From: Bacteroidota bacterium
GTDB taxonomy: Bacteria > Bacteroidota > Bacteroidia > Chitinophagales > Chitinophagaceae
Direction: 5' to 3'
NCBI GenBank assembly: GCA_016183765.1
Contig: JACPEA010000016.1
Coordinates: 1-64,000 of the forward strand
DNA: 64,000 nucleotides
Shown one piece after another: positions 41,469-50,035 of the stretch. The position numbers and the translations under genes were made by a program. How positions within the stretch are numbered: the stretch's first letter is position 1; every line of letters begins with the position of its first letter. The notes under the pieces are model-generated. The model saw nothing but the letters and a program-made list of their open reading frames with translations. It was not told where the DNA came from and searched no databases.

Positions 41469-42064
41469 ATGAATCCAGCCCCCTTAAACGATCAGAGTTG
41501 TATTGACCTGCTGAATGCGGTCGATAACAGGGCGTTCCATTACCTGATGGATCAGTATTACCGTTCGCTATTTTTTTTGCGGGCCGGCTGATCGGGGAGC
41601 AGGCGGCGGTGGAGGATGTGGTGGAGGAAGCCTTTGTACAACTTTGGAAGAACCGGGGGGAATTCAGGGCGATGGTGGTTGTTCGTAGCTACCTGTACAC
41701 CTGTACGCGTAATGCCTGTCTCAACGTTCGCAAGATGGACCAGCGCAGGGAGGCACGTCACGAAGCCTATGGGCAGATGCAGGGACGGGTGGAGCGCTTT
41801 GCGCTGGAAGAGATGGTGGAGGCCGAAGTGATGGCCGGGATCTACCGGGCTATTGACGAACTGCCGGAAAAAATGCGTAACGTATTCCGCCTGAGTTATA
41901 TCGAAGGGCTTTCCAACCAGGAGGTCGCGGACAAAGCAGGGGTATCCATCAATACGGTCAAAAAACAGAAAGCAGACGCACTGGAGGTTTTGCGTAAAAA
42001 ACTCGGCCCTCGCGAAATGATGGTGATCTCCCTGCTGGTCATGGGTGTAGCGGTAAGCGAGTAA
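41469..42064 (+). pseudogene. ECF sigma factor, frameshifted at a T-run
   Basis: From ATG 41469 the frame reads 'MNPAPLNDQSCIDLLNAVDNRAFHYLMDQYYRSLFF' and stops at TGA shortly after the run of eight T (41571-41578). With one more T the frame continues '...FFAGRLIGEQAAVEDVVEEAFVQLWKNRGEF', i.e. sigma-70 region 2, then region 4 'LPEKMRNVFRLSYIEGLSNQEVADKAGVSINTVKKQ'. The protein ends at 42064. It is an ECF sigma factor of the type paired with FecR in TonB-linked systems. Disabled as assembled; homopolymer error or true decay. Confidence 0.75.
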
Positions 42065-42166
42065 AAAGAATCCCAATACCCACTTATCCTTTTTTCCTTC
42101 CGCGTTGTATATATACTTTCCAGGGTCCTTATTCGCCCTGATTTCATCGTTAAATAATCGTCAACA

Positions 42167-42304
42167 ATGGCAACAGGCCAGGAGATCTATTCGGAAAGTG
42201 AGCAAGAGCGGCATTTGTATATGGCGGGGCTTGTGGTGAAGCAGTGGGAAGAGGTAATCACTGCCCAGGAGCGCCATGAATTAGAAGCCTGGCTGGCACT
42301 GTAG
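42167..42304 (+). pseudogene. Truncated FecR-like anti-sigma factor
   Basis: 45 residues ('MATGQEIYSESEQERHLYMAGLV...TAQERHELEAWLAL') match the extreme N-terminus of FecR anti-sigma factors, where the cytoplasmic sigma-binding helix bundle usually continues for hundreds of residues. A TAG ends it abruptly. It sits ~100 bp after the ECF sigma remnant, the normal order. The rest of FecR, and the expected SusC partner, are missing, so this sigma/anti-sigma system is defunct. Confidence 0.6.
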
Positions 42305-42659
42305 CCTATAAATCAATACTTCATGGAAGCCAGCTAACGTGATATTTCAGTAAAAACTAATATAAGAAAAATATTGCGTAAAATGAAAACATATCAGGTT
42401 GAACCAAAATGCGTATACGAGCGGCGGCTGAAGATTTCACGAAAACTGGTGATTTAAAGGAGGTGCCCGGGGAAAAGGAATCGATGGAGACTGAAGTGAA
42501 TAGTCTGATTGGAAGGGGATTTGATAACGATTACGAGGCCCATACCAAGAAGTCGAAAATTGGCAAAGATGCTTAATTGTTAGGTGGTTGACTATGGATA
42601 CCGAATAAGTTCTGCAGGTGTGATTATGGTCGTAAGAGCCTACCAATAGAAGGTATTCA
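42305..42659 (+). other. Gap with one doubtful 55-aa reading frame
   Basis: The only frame of note is 42409-42576, 55 residues ('MRIRAAAEDFTKTGDLKEVP...' to '...KKSKIGKDA'), preceded by an AT-rich stretch. No family recognised and it may be chance. No remainder of FecR was seen. Confidence 0.3.
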
Positions 42660-43178
42660 CTATTTCATCATTTGGAGTTGTTCCAGATACCGCCTTGTAT
42701 ATAGTATCTGAAAGTTGATCCATTCTACACCTGAAAGGACGCCGAAAAGGGGGTGCGGTGTACCCGGGTATTCACGGGTTAAATCAATATGGCTGATTAA
42801 TACTAACAGTTTCTTTCTGCTGTTGCTTATTTGTTTTATTAGCTTCTGTGGTTCTTTGACAGTAGAAGCAGGATTAAGCCGTGTGGGGTTTTCCATGGAA
42901 ATGAATCTATTGGCAAGACCAGCAGTGATCATATTGATTTTATCCTGTGGGTCACGTTGTGTATTCTTAGAAGCGGTCTGTAAAATGGAATTCAGCCAAA
43001 GGTCAAAGAGTAGGAGGTGTTCCGCTATTTCCCCAGCTGACCATTGATGGGCCTCCGGTTTATAGTTAAAGGCAGGATTATCGAATCTTGAAAGTTCCTC
43101 CAGTAGCTGATAGGTATTTGCTTTGAGTGAAAAAGACAAGACTACACTGTAGAGCGGTGTTTTAGAGGTCGGTTTCAT
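42660..43178 (-). CDS. DinB-family (DinB_2-like) protein
   Basis: 172 residues forming a DinB-type four-helix bundle: 'LLEELSRFDNPAFNYKPEAHQWSAGEIAEHLLLFDLWL' carries the conserved W/S and the His of the putative metal site; the C-terminus 'EWINFQILYTRRYLEQL' lacks the usual third His (normally WxxxHxxRH), so metal binding is doubtful. Function of the family is general thiol-S-transferase/metal-dependent. A fragment of a second copy lies at 45715-45825, beyond the PLD cassette. Confidence 0.8.
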   Translation of the reverse strand: MKPTSKTPLYSVVLSFSLKANTYQLLEELSRFDNPAFNYKPEAHQWSAGEIAEHLLLFDLWLNSILQTASKNTQRDPQDKINMITAGLANRFISMENPTRLNPASTVKEPQKLIKQISNSRKKLLVLISHIDLTREYPGTPHPLFGVLSGVEWINFQILYTRRYLEQLQMMK

Positions 43179-43485
43179 GACAGGAATTTGTCAGAAAGAT
43201 AGTTGATCAAAGTAGGTCAAAAAAGAGTGAAAACACCTGGTTTTGTGGGTCAGGGTATTGAAGGTGAGCCATGGATTATTACTCTGGTTAATCATTTGAA
43301 ATTTTCAGCCTTCTATATAAATCTTTTAATTCACTGATTCCCATAGAATTATTTCAGATAACAACCATAGCATTGTGTGTTTTATCAGGAATAGATTTTT
43401 TTCCTGTTGTATATTTCAAAAATGCTTTCTATTTTGTTCTCTTCCCTCCAAGAGATCTCTCATTTTACACCAAAACTTATTTATT
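43179..43485. other. Divergent intergenic region
   Basis: About 300 bp between the DinB-family gene and the PLD-like gene, AT-rich near 43300-43480. It presumably holds both promoters; no clear motif was found. Confidence 0.3.
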
Positions 43486-45171
43486 ATGCGTGTCACCATG
43501 AAAAAGGATGGCATTACTGTTAACTGTATTGCCGGTGCTTATGTTGTTTTTTGGGGGCTGGATCTGGCTGAGACGGCCCGTAAGGGTTTTCGGGGATTCG
43601 CTTTTAAAAGGGAGGATCACTCCAACGGGGAGGTACAATGGATGCGGGGCATGAAAACTTTCGAAGCCGTTGCCGCGAATCCTGCCGCTGGTGAAAATTT
43701 TTCAACGGAGGTTCATCCTATTCAATCATTTCAATGGGCGGACTATTCTGTGAAGCCGGGGGTACGGTATACATATACCATCCGGACGATGTATGGGAAT
43801 CCCGGAGAACTCAAAGCAAGGGGGAAGGTGGACATAGCCATTAAAACGGAGTCAGAAGAAGGTGAGGTCCATTCTGCTTATTTTAACCGTGGATCGGTTG
43901 CTACACAAGAGTATGCGCGCAGGTTTCAAAACAGGCCACCCAAAGAGGTTGGACAAGCAGCGTGGGACTGGCTATCACGTGGACTGGTGGAACACATGAT
44001 CGGATTTATTGAAAGAGCCAAAAAGGGTGATTCGCTTGTGGGTGCGGTGTATGAATTTCAACATGAACGGGTACTGGAAGCCATCAGGGAGGCCAAGAGC
44101 AGGGGTGTCAAGATGAAGATTATATATGATGCGGTTGACGGTGCGACTGGCCCGCGCAAACCCAATATTGCGGCTGTCAAAGCTGCGAAAATAGCAGGTA
44201 TTACCAAACAGCGATTGAATGCCAAACTGATGCATAATAAGTTCTTTGTACATTTAAAGAATGGCAGGCCGGATGCTGTGTGGACTGGTTCCACCAATAT
44301 TACACTCAATGGTATTTTCGGTCACGCAAATGTGGGGCATATAGTGGATGATGAGGAGGTGGTACTAGCTTACCTGGAATATTACAAGCGGTTGCTCAAA
44401 GACCCCAGTATACCCGCTCCATCAACTTATCGAGAGGAAAATATGGAAGCGTCTCCGGTTCCCCAACATCTTAAAAGGGGCACTACGCCAATCTTCTCAC
44501 CCCGAGGCACCCAACTGGATTCACTTGACTGGTATGCAAAATTAGCTGCAGGGGCGAAGGAGGGACTGTTTATGACATTTGCTTTCGGGATGCACCAGAA
44601 ATTCAAAGAGGTGTATAGCCATGAGGATGACATACTTAAAATGGCGCTCATGGAAAAAACTTCGGTGAACGGTAATGAAACGGAAGATCAGGCTATTCAG
44701 ATGATCCGGAACCGTCCCAACGTGGTGGTCGCCATCGGGAACAGAATTGTTACCAACGCATTTGACCGGTGGCTGGAAGAGCGGGAAACGGTGGATGGCA
44801 AGCGCAAACATGTTTACTGGATACATACCAAGTTTATGCTTATTGATCCCTTAGGAGCAGATCCCATTGTGGTAACGGGCAGTGCCAATTTCAGTAAAGC
44901 GAGTACGGACACCAATGATGAGAATATGCTCGTGATCAGGGGTGACAAACGTATCGCTGATATTTATTTCGGTGAATACATGCGCCTGTATTCCCACTAT
45001 TCCTTCCGGGAGGCAGTAAAATGGGCTGGGGAAAGGGAACATGCGGGATCGCCGCAGGAATGGAAACCGCAGTACCTGTCAGCAGATGATGCCTGGATGA
45101 AAGATTATTTTAATAAAAAGGATCGCTCGGGCAGGTATGCGAGAAGGGTATATTTTGCAGGAACCAAATAA
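43486..45171 (+). CDS. Phospholipase D-like (HKD) protein
   Basis: 561 residues from the ATG at 43486. Two HKD motifs: the second, 'IHTKFMLIDPLG' (H447, K449, D454) followed by 'GSANFS', is complete. The first, 'MHNKFFVHLKNG' (H250, K252) followed by 'GSTNIT', has Leu at the Asp position, so one half-site is atypical. An N-terminal ~110-residue beta domain ('GLDLAETARKGFRGFAFKRED') precedes. No signal peptide. PLD enzymes of this kind cut phosphodiesters of lipids or nucleic acids and occur in effector/defence cassettes. The 107-aa gene follows 20 bp later. Confidence 0.85.
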   Translation: MRVTMKKDGITVNCIAGAYVVFWGLDLAETARKGFRGFAFKREDHSNGEVQWMRGMKTFEAVAANPAAGENFSTEVHPIQSFQWADYSVKPGVRYTYTIRTMYGNPGELKARGKVDIAIKTESEEGEVHSAYFNRGSVATQEYARRFQNRPPKEVGQAAWDWLSRGLVEHMIGFIERAKKGDSLVGAVYEFQHERVLEAIREAKSRGVKMKIIYDAVDGATGPRKPNIAAVKAAKIAGITKQRLNAKLMHNKFFVHLKNGRPDAVWTGSTNITLNGIFGHANVGHIVDDEEVVLAYLEYYKRLLKDPSIPAPSTYREENMEASPVPQHLKRGTTPIFSPRGTQLDSLDWYAKLAAGAKEGLFMTFAFGMHQKFKEVYSHEDDILKMALMEKTSVNGNETEDQAIQMIRNRPNVVVAIGNRIVTNAFDRWLEERETVDGKRKHVYWIHTKFMLIDPLGADPIVVTGSANFSKASTDTNDENMLVIRGDKRIADIYFGEYMRLYSHYSFREAVKWAGEREHAGSPQEWKPQYLSADDAWMKDYFNKKDRSGRYARRVYFAGTK

Positions 45172-45191
45172 TTTATTTTAAAATACTGTTT

Positions 45192-45515
45192 ATGCGTATT
45201 GATGCCGTTACCAAAAATCCCTCCCAATTATTACATGCTATACAAAAAGCCATTAAGGATGGTACTCTGAAAACATGGGAAGCGAGGGAAGATGATAAGA
45301 AAAATATATTATACACTCATGTCCCGGAGCAATGGGTTGACAAAGCATTAATCCAACTAACTACAGGAGCCGCCAAAGTAAGTTTTACCATCAATTGGTG
45401 GGCTAATAAGGGGGAGCCCAGCCAAGAAATAAAAGGATATTATATCGGTCGCTTTACAGAGATATTGTTGGTACATTTTAGAAACTATTTTGACCGGCTG
45501 GAGACCTACGCATAA
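45192..45515 (+). CDS. Small protein paired with the PLD gene
   Basis: 107 residues ('MRIDAVTKNPSQLLHAIQKAIKDGTLKTWE...VDKALIQL...SFTINWWANKGEPSQEIKGYYIGRFTEILLVHFRNYF'). A compact alpha/beta fold, no signal peptide. It lies 20 bp after the PLD gene and is surely co-transcribed. By position it could be an immunity or regulatory partner; family not recognised. Confidence 0.65.
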   Translation: MRIDAVTKNPSQLLHAIQKAIKDGTLKTWEAREDDKKNILYTHVPEQWVDKALIQLTTGAAKVSFTINWWANKGEPSQEIKGYYIGRFTEILLVHFRNYFDRLETYA

Positions 45516-45714
45516 AGTTGAAATAGTACAAGTAGAAATGTACTCGAGCAATTCCTATAATGCAATTTTAAAAGGGTTCAACCATTTGTTTGTCTTTTTC
45601 ACTTTTTCTTTAAATACATGTTTAGCAATAGTGTCTATCGATTCTTTGTTAGTTATGTATTGATTGTGTGGTTTCGACGCAAAAGCAAGTTAAAATAATG
45701 TATTTGTTATTTCA

Positions 45715-45830
45715 TCATCTGAACTGTTCCAAATATCGTCTTGTATACAGTATCTGAAAGTTGATCCATTCTACACCGGACGGAGTGCCAAAGAGCGGAT
45801 GCCGTGTACAAAGGTATTCACGGGTTTAAT
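45715..45830 (-). pseudogene. 3' fragment of a DinB-family gene (duplicate of 42660-43178)
   Basis: The minus strand encodes 'TREYLCTRHPLFGTPSGVEWINFQILYTRRYLEQFR*', nearly the same as the C-terminus of the DinB-family protein at 42660-43178 ('TREYPGTPHPLFGVLSGVEWINFQILYTRRYLEQLQMMK'). Nucleotide identity is high across ~110 bp. Only the 3' end exists. It flanks the PLD cassette on the opposite side from the intact copy. Confidence 0.8.
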
Positions 45831-46214
45831 GCCGTTTCTTCTAATACTCTGTTTATGTATCGTTTTAATTATTCATTTGTTTTACTAATTCCAGATTGCA
45901 TAGTTTTCATCTCATTTAATAGCGTAGAAGATAGGTTATTTAAAAATCGGGAATATAATTTCTTAGCAGAACCTTTTTGGCTTGCATGTATAGCTTGATC
46001 GAGATATAAATTAGATTGTAAATATTTTTTTTTGAGTGTTTGATTTTGAGAATTGCTTAATTGTTAAATTTGATAAGGTGATTTCATATTGTCCATCTTG
46101 GACAAATATTTCCTTTGTATAGTATACTACCAATGCGTTCACCACTTCGACCTATTTAACCAGTGGTCTATCTCTTGGTCCTGATGATAAATTATGCTAT
46201 AAATTTCCAAAGAT

Positions 46215-46255
46215 GATATCGTGCCGGGTGGGGGGAGATCTACCGGCACGATATT
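46215..46255 (-). terminator. Terminator-like hairpin after the T9SS gene
   Basis: Arms ATCGTGCCGG (46218-46227) and CCGGCACGAT (46243-46252), extended by 2 bp. It lies just beyond the stop of the minus-strand gene at 46262. U-runs are weak on both sides. Confidence 0.5.
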
Positions 46256-46261
46256 TTAATA

Positions 46262-47827
46262 TTATTTAATAATCAATTGTTGTGTTTCGATTGTTTTACC
46301 ACTAATGATACTTAAGTAATATATCCCAGGTAGTAATTTTTCAAGATTAATACTTGCACTTTTTGTATCTTGAAATTTTTGAGAAAAGAGAATAGTATTT
46401 TGTCTGTTAGATAAAATAACTTGAGATATTTTAGGCTGTATAATACTTTTTGTATCGCCTATTTTCGATAATGATCTTAAGGAGATATTAACCAATCCTT
46501 TAGAAGGATTTGGCGAAACAAGATATTTATATTCGGGGTTGGATATTAAACTTGGACAATCGATCGCATTAAATTTAAAATCATAGGAAGAGGTTCCACA
46601 TGTATTTGAAGCACTCATATTTAATGTTAAACTGGTTTGTGTACTTCTAAAAAAATAGACGTAAATATCTGTATTACTGCCATTCCAGGAAGGCTGAGGG
46701 CTTCCTGAGTGTGAAACGTATGACCAAGATGGAGTACTGCCATAGCCAGTAGTAAGTGGAATATAATATTCAGTATTTCTACACAATTCATTTTCATCAC
46801 CAGGGCCGCTATAAATCATTAATGATGTGTTAACCAATGGAGTTCCACCCACTAATTTTTGTTGACCAGTAATATCGACGTTATTATAGGTAAATGTTAG
46901 CGGACAGCTACTACTTGATATTTTTAAACTAATCGTCCCTTCTGTGTTAGCTGATCGGTTTAATGTTGTCGGATTTGAAGTGGCAGATGAAAGTGAGAAT
47001 GCAGTACTTGGAGAAATTTCCCAAAGGTATCCAGAGACCCATGTGGGTACATTATTTGCTGAAAATTGTGCTGACGTACTGCAGAGGAATCCACTTCCAG
47101 GTGAAAATGAGAGTTGTGGGCGATCTCGAACGATCGGAATAACAACTTCCGAACCCTTGATTAATCCACTACCACAGCTATTTATCGCGCGAATTTTAAT
47201 TGAAGACGAAGTCGTACCATTTGTTTTGTCAGCTGTAATAGTTACATTGTTCCCGGCTAGTATCCAATTAGATGGTCCACTAGAGGTTGTAGATCCCAAT
47301 ACCCATCCCTGAGGTAATGAATACTCATAATTTGTAATAGTACCATATTTTGTACCTGTATTGATATTTGTATATTGAATATTAGTAAAAGAGATATTAA
47401 AACTGGGTGTTTCACACAATGGTGCGTTCAATGAACTATAATTTGGGGCTATCTGGTTTAATGAACTTGGATACAGAAGTGATTTGACGTATGGAAAGTA
47501 AAAATCATATACTAAATCTTGATTAAGCGCATTATTATGATAACTTACTCTCAATCTTTGAGATACATTTTTATCAGCCAACATAATTGAACAATCAAAT
47601 GTAGTTACTGAAGAGCTGGTATATATATTTGAAGGATTTGATATAACAATTACATTAAAATCAGGATCTGATATACTGATATTGCTGCAGTTATTAGGTA
47701 ACGCAATATTAAAAGATAAGGTTGATAGTGGACAATATGCATCAAAGTTAGATGGTGTAATTGACTGTCCATTCGATTTGTTGAGAAATAGAATCGTTGC
47801 TAGAAGAATTGTAAATATTGGTTTCAT
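46262..47827 (-). CDS. Secreted protein with T9SS type A sorting domain
   Basis: 521 residues. A signal peptide ('MKPIFTILLATILFLNKSNGQ') is followed by ~400 residues of beta-rich, Ser/Thr/Asn-rich Ig/PKD-like modules. The last ~90 residues match the type A sorting domain ('YLVSPNPSKGLVNISLRS', '...GIYYLSIISGKTIETQQLIIK'). Probably cell-surface anchored. The gene is visibly AT-richer than the left half of the window, suggesting more recent acquisition or a different mutational history. It lies 16 bp after the gene at 47844 and is probably co-transcribed. Confidence 0.85.
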   Translation of the reverse strand: MKPIFTILLATILFLNKSNGQSITPSNFDAYCPLSTLSFNIALPNNCSNISISDPDFNVIVISNPSNIYTSSSVTTFDCSIMLADKNVSQRLRVSYHNNALNQDLVYDFYFPYVKSLLYPSSLNQIAPNYSSLNAPLCETPSFNISFTNIQYTNINTGTKYGTITNYEYSLPQGWVLGSTTSSGPSNWILAGNNVTITADKTNGTTSSSIKIRAINSCGSGLIKGSEVVIPIVRDRPQLSFSPGSGFLCSTSAQFSANNVPTWVSGYLWEISPSTAFSLSSATSNPTTLNRSANTEGTISLKISSSSCPLTFTYNNVDITGQQKLVGGTPLVNTSLMIYSGPGDENELCRNTEYYIPLTTGYGSTPSWSYVSHSGSPQPSWNGSNTDIYVYFFRSTQTSLTLNMSASNTCGTSSYDFKFNAIDCPSLISNPEYKYLVSPNPSKGLVNISLRSLSKIGDTKSIIQPKISQVILSNRQNTILFSQKFQDTKSASINLEKLLPGIYYLSIISGKTIETQQLIIK

Positions 47828-47843
47828 AGAATTAAGTTTAATA

Positions 47844-48518
47844 TTAAAATAATTTTTGAATTCCTACGCTAACAGATGTATTTAATCCGGTAATGGGAAA
47901 GCTATTTGATATACTTTTATTGCCATTCATTGAATTTTCAATTGTACTTGTTTGATGTCGATAACCCATTGAAAATTCCGATATACGGAATATAACATTT
48001 GATTGCTTACTAACTGAATAAGCTATGGCAAGAGGAAAAATTTGGAGATTCGCGAGATATTCTTTAATAATTTCTGCATTTGTACTATTCGCAGCCACCT
48101 GTCTAGTGTGGGCAAAACCTACTTTAAATTGAATGGAAGGTGCATAATAAAAATTCTTGCTAATTGGTATGAATTTAAGAGAGCCGACCATTGGTAAAAT
48201 CGCATATCTAAACTGAGAAGATTGCAAATTCATAGGGGTATTCTTTGAAAACGAGTTTGTGATTTCCAAGGAAAGCCCCCCATACAATAAAGCATTTTTA
48301 GAATTTATTTTACCATATAATATATCCATTCCCATTCTTAATAGGGATCCAGTGTTGTCTGTACTTGTCACTCCGTTATTTACATTTTTGGAGTTGCCAA
48401 AATCACTATTAATGTAGTTAAGGTTAACCCCTAGAACTCTGTTTCCTGGAGTCATTTGTGCGGAAGTGATTGTCGCGCTAGTTAATAAAACGGATAGGAA
48501 GAATAGTGTTTTTTTCAT
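47844..48518 (-). CDS. Probable outer-membrane beta-barrel protein
   Basis: 224 residues with signal peptide ('MKKTLFFLSVLLTSATITSAQ'). The mature part alternates hydrophobic and polar residues in strands and ends in aromatic 'VSVGIQKLF', the usual OM barrel terminus. Comparable in size to eight-stranded porin-like proteins (OmpW/Opa-like, T9SS-associated). Upstream partner of the type A-sorted protein. AT-rich. Confidence 0.75.
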   Translation of the reverse strand: MKKTLFFLSVLLTSATITSAQMTPGNRVLGVNLNYINSDFGNSKNVNNGVTSTDNTGSLLRMGMDILYGKINSKNALLYGGLSLEITNSFSKNTPMNLQSSQFRYAILPMVGSLKFIPISKNFYYAPSIQFKVGFAHTRQVAANSTNAEIIKEYLANLQIFPLAIAYSVSKQSNVIFRISEFSMGYRHQTSTIENSMNGNKSISNSFPITGLNTSVSVGIQKLF

Positions 48519-48893
48519 AGGTTATATTGGTTTAATTATATAAATGTATAATATAATTTAAATAAAAGATACCGTGTTTTAACGGTATTTTTTATTTCCC
48601 TGATAATCAATTGTCTGGTAATCTTAAAATCAGAGGCTTCACTGTTATGTACATTTTTTCTGTTTCTCATAATTCACATCTGCAATTTCTTAGCAATTAG
48701 ATTTGGTTCATTTTTTGCACTTATATTAGGTATAACCTGGTGTACAATGTTTTTCGAAGTGATTTGATAGGTTTATTTCAAGCCGTATTTCTAACTGGTA
48801 TGCAAGACAATAATTTTTATTACTTCAGCACTTGCGATTGTAAGCTTCCCTGAAGTCCGGCCATGTTGAAGTTAGCAAAACTGTTAACTTTAA
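48519..48893. other. AT-rich gap upstream of the IS element
   Basis: About 375 bp with no gene seen. It should contain the promoter of the barrel gene and the left end of the IS; the region 48700-48850 shows no recognisable target gene. Confidence 0.35.
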
Positions 48894-49169
48894 ATGGTAA
48901 ATATGAAAAAGCAAAGATTATCTGAGACGCAGATCGTTTCAATTTTAAAGCAGTACGAAGGAGGCCGTGAGGCAATGGATGTATGCCGAGAGTATGGCAT
49001 CAGTAAAGCCACATTATACAATTGGCGTAAAAAGTACAGTGGTATGGATTCCACCCATCTCAAAGAGCTCAAAGCCCTTCAGGAAGAAAACCGTCGTTTA
49101 AAACAGATGTATGCAGAGTTAATGCTGGATCATCAACTAGCTAAGCACATCATCGAAAAAAAGTTATAG
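48894..49169 (+). CDS. IS3-family transposase OrfA
   Basis: 91 residues. An HTH_8-type helix-turn-helix ('SETQIVSILKQYEGGREAMDVCREYGISKATLYNWRKKYSGM') followed by a leucine-zipper-like coiled coil ('LKELKALQEENRRLKQMYAELMLDHQLAKHIIEKKL'), the standard OrfA architecture. Near the end lies the slippery site, allowing production of the OrfAB fusion. Confidence 0.92.
   Translation: MVNMKKQRLSETQIVSILKQYEGGREAMDVCREYGISKATLYNWRKKYSGMDSTHLKELKALQEENRRLKQMYAELMLDHQLAKHIIEKKL
49157..49163 (+). promoter_or_regulatory. Programmed -1 ribosomal frameshift site (A AAA AAG)
   Basis: In the OrfA frame the codons are GAA AAA AAG, giving the canonical heptamer A AAA AAG, two codons before the OrfA stop. Slipping back one base joins the OrfB frame (...KKVIEPCQKKELAEGV...). 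This is the standard mechanism for making IS3 OrfAB. Confidence 0.8.
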
Positions 49170-49189
49170 AGCCCTGTCAGAAGAAAGAA

Positions 49190-50035
49190 TTGGCAGAAGG
49201 TGTGATTAAGGAAGAGAAAGTGAGTGTTGGCAGGGCTTGCCGGGTAGTATCATTACATAGAAGTGTTAGGTATTATCAAACACATAAAGACGACTCTGCG
49301 GTAATCGCCAAGTTGCAATCTTATGCGGAACAGTACCCGACCCGTGGTTTTGATGATTACTACGGTAAGATCCGTAATGAACAATTAGGATGGAGCCGTA
49401 ATCGTGTTTTGCGTGTATACCGTGAGCTTGGACTGGGGCTTAGAAGAAAACATAAGCGTAGGCTTCCTGCAAGGATTAAACAGCCGTTAGGACAACAAGA
49501 AAATCCCAATACTGGCTATAGTATGGACTTCATGAGTGATGCATTAACAAGCGGTAGAAAGGTAAGAATACTTAACATCATGGATGACTGTACCAGAGAA
49601 TCACTGGCTGCTTATGCAGATCACAGTATACCAGGAGAACGGGTAGTTGATGTACTGAAAGATATAATTACGGAAAGGGGTAAACCCAAATACATCAGGG
49701 TTGACAATGGGCCAGAGTTCAGAAGTAAATCCTTTATGAAATGGTGTGAGAAAAAGAAAATAGATATCCGGTACATACAACCAGGCAGGCCCATGCAAAA
49801 TGCTTATATCGAAAGACTTAACAGGACTTTTAGAGAAGATGTGCTGGATGTTTACCAGTTTGACTCTCTCGAACAACTACGTATGCTCTGTGATGAATGG
49901 CAGTACAAATACAATTACTTCCATCCACACAAAGCTTTAAACGGTATGAGTCCGGCAGCAGCCAAAAAAGCCTATGGTGGGGGTACCCCCACCATAGGCT
50001 TCAGTTATCAATCAAAAGAAATTAGTCTAAATTAG
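49190..50035 (+). CDS. IS3-family transposase OrfB (DDE)
   Basis: 281 residues from a TTG, though translation normally arrives by frameshift from OrfA. N-terminal HTH_21 region, then the DDE catalytic core: 'YSMDFMSDAL' (D), 'RVDNGPEFRSKSF' (D) and 'NAYIERLNRTFRED' (E), with 'YKYNYFHPHKALNGMSP' after it. The catalytic triad is intact, so the element may still be active. A perfect 34-bp palindrome lies in its 3' end. Confidence 0.92.
   Translation: MAEGVIKEEKVSVGRACRVVSLHRSVRYYQTHKDDSAVIAKLQSYAEQYPTRGFDDYYGKIRNEQLGWSRNRVLRVYRELGLGLRRKHKRRLPARIKQPLGQQENPNTGYSMDFMSDALTSGRKVRILNIMDDCTRESLAAYADHSIPGERVVDVLKDIITERGKPKYIRVDNGPEFRSKSFMKWCEKKKIDIRYIQPGRPMQNAYIERLNRTFREDVLDVYQFDSLEQLRMLCDEWQYKYNYFHPHKALNGMSPAAAKKAYGGGTPTIGFSYQSKEISLN
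49968..50001. repeat. Perfect 34-bp palindrome in the 3' end of OrfB
   Basis: 17-bp half-sites (AAGCCTATGGTGGGGGT and its complement) meet with no spacer at 49984/49985, inside coding sequence for 'KAYGGGTPTIGF'. Transcribed, it gives a very stable hairpin just before the stop, likely to reduce translation or terminate transcription. Confidence 0.8.

Larger units (their letters stand above)
45516..46261. other. 746-bp gap with a gene remnant and AT-rich sequence
   Basis: Holds the DinB-family fragment at 45715-45825 and otherwise AT-rich sequence without genes. A frame at 45804-45998 has no protein-like composition. It ends in the hairpin at 46215-46255. Confidence 0.4.

Noticed and set aside
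45804..45998. 64-codon plus-strand frame after the DinB-family fragment
   Set aside because: It starts antisense to the fragment and has random-like composition.
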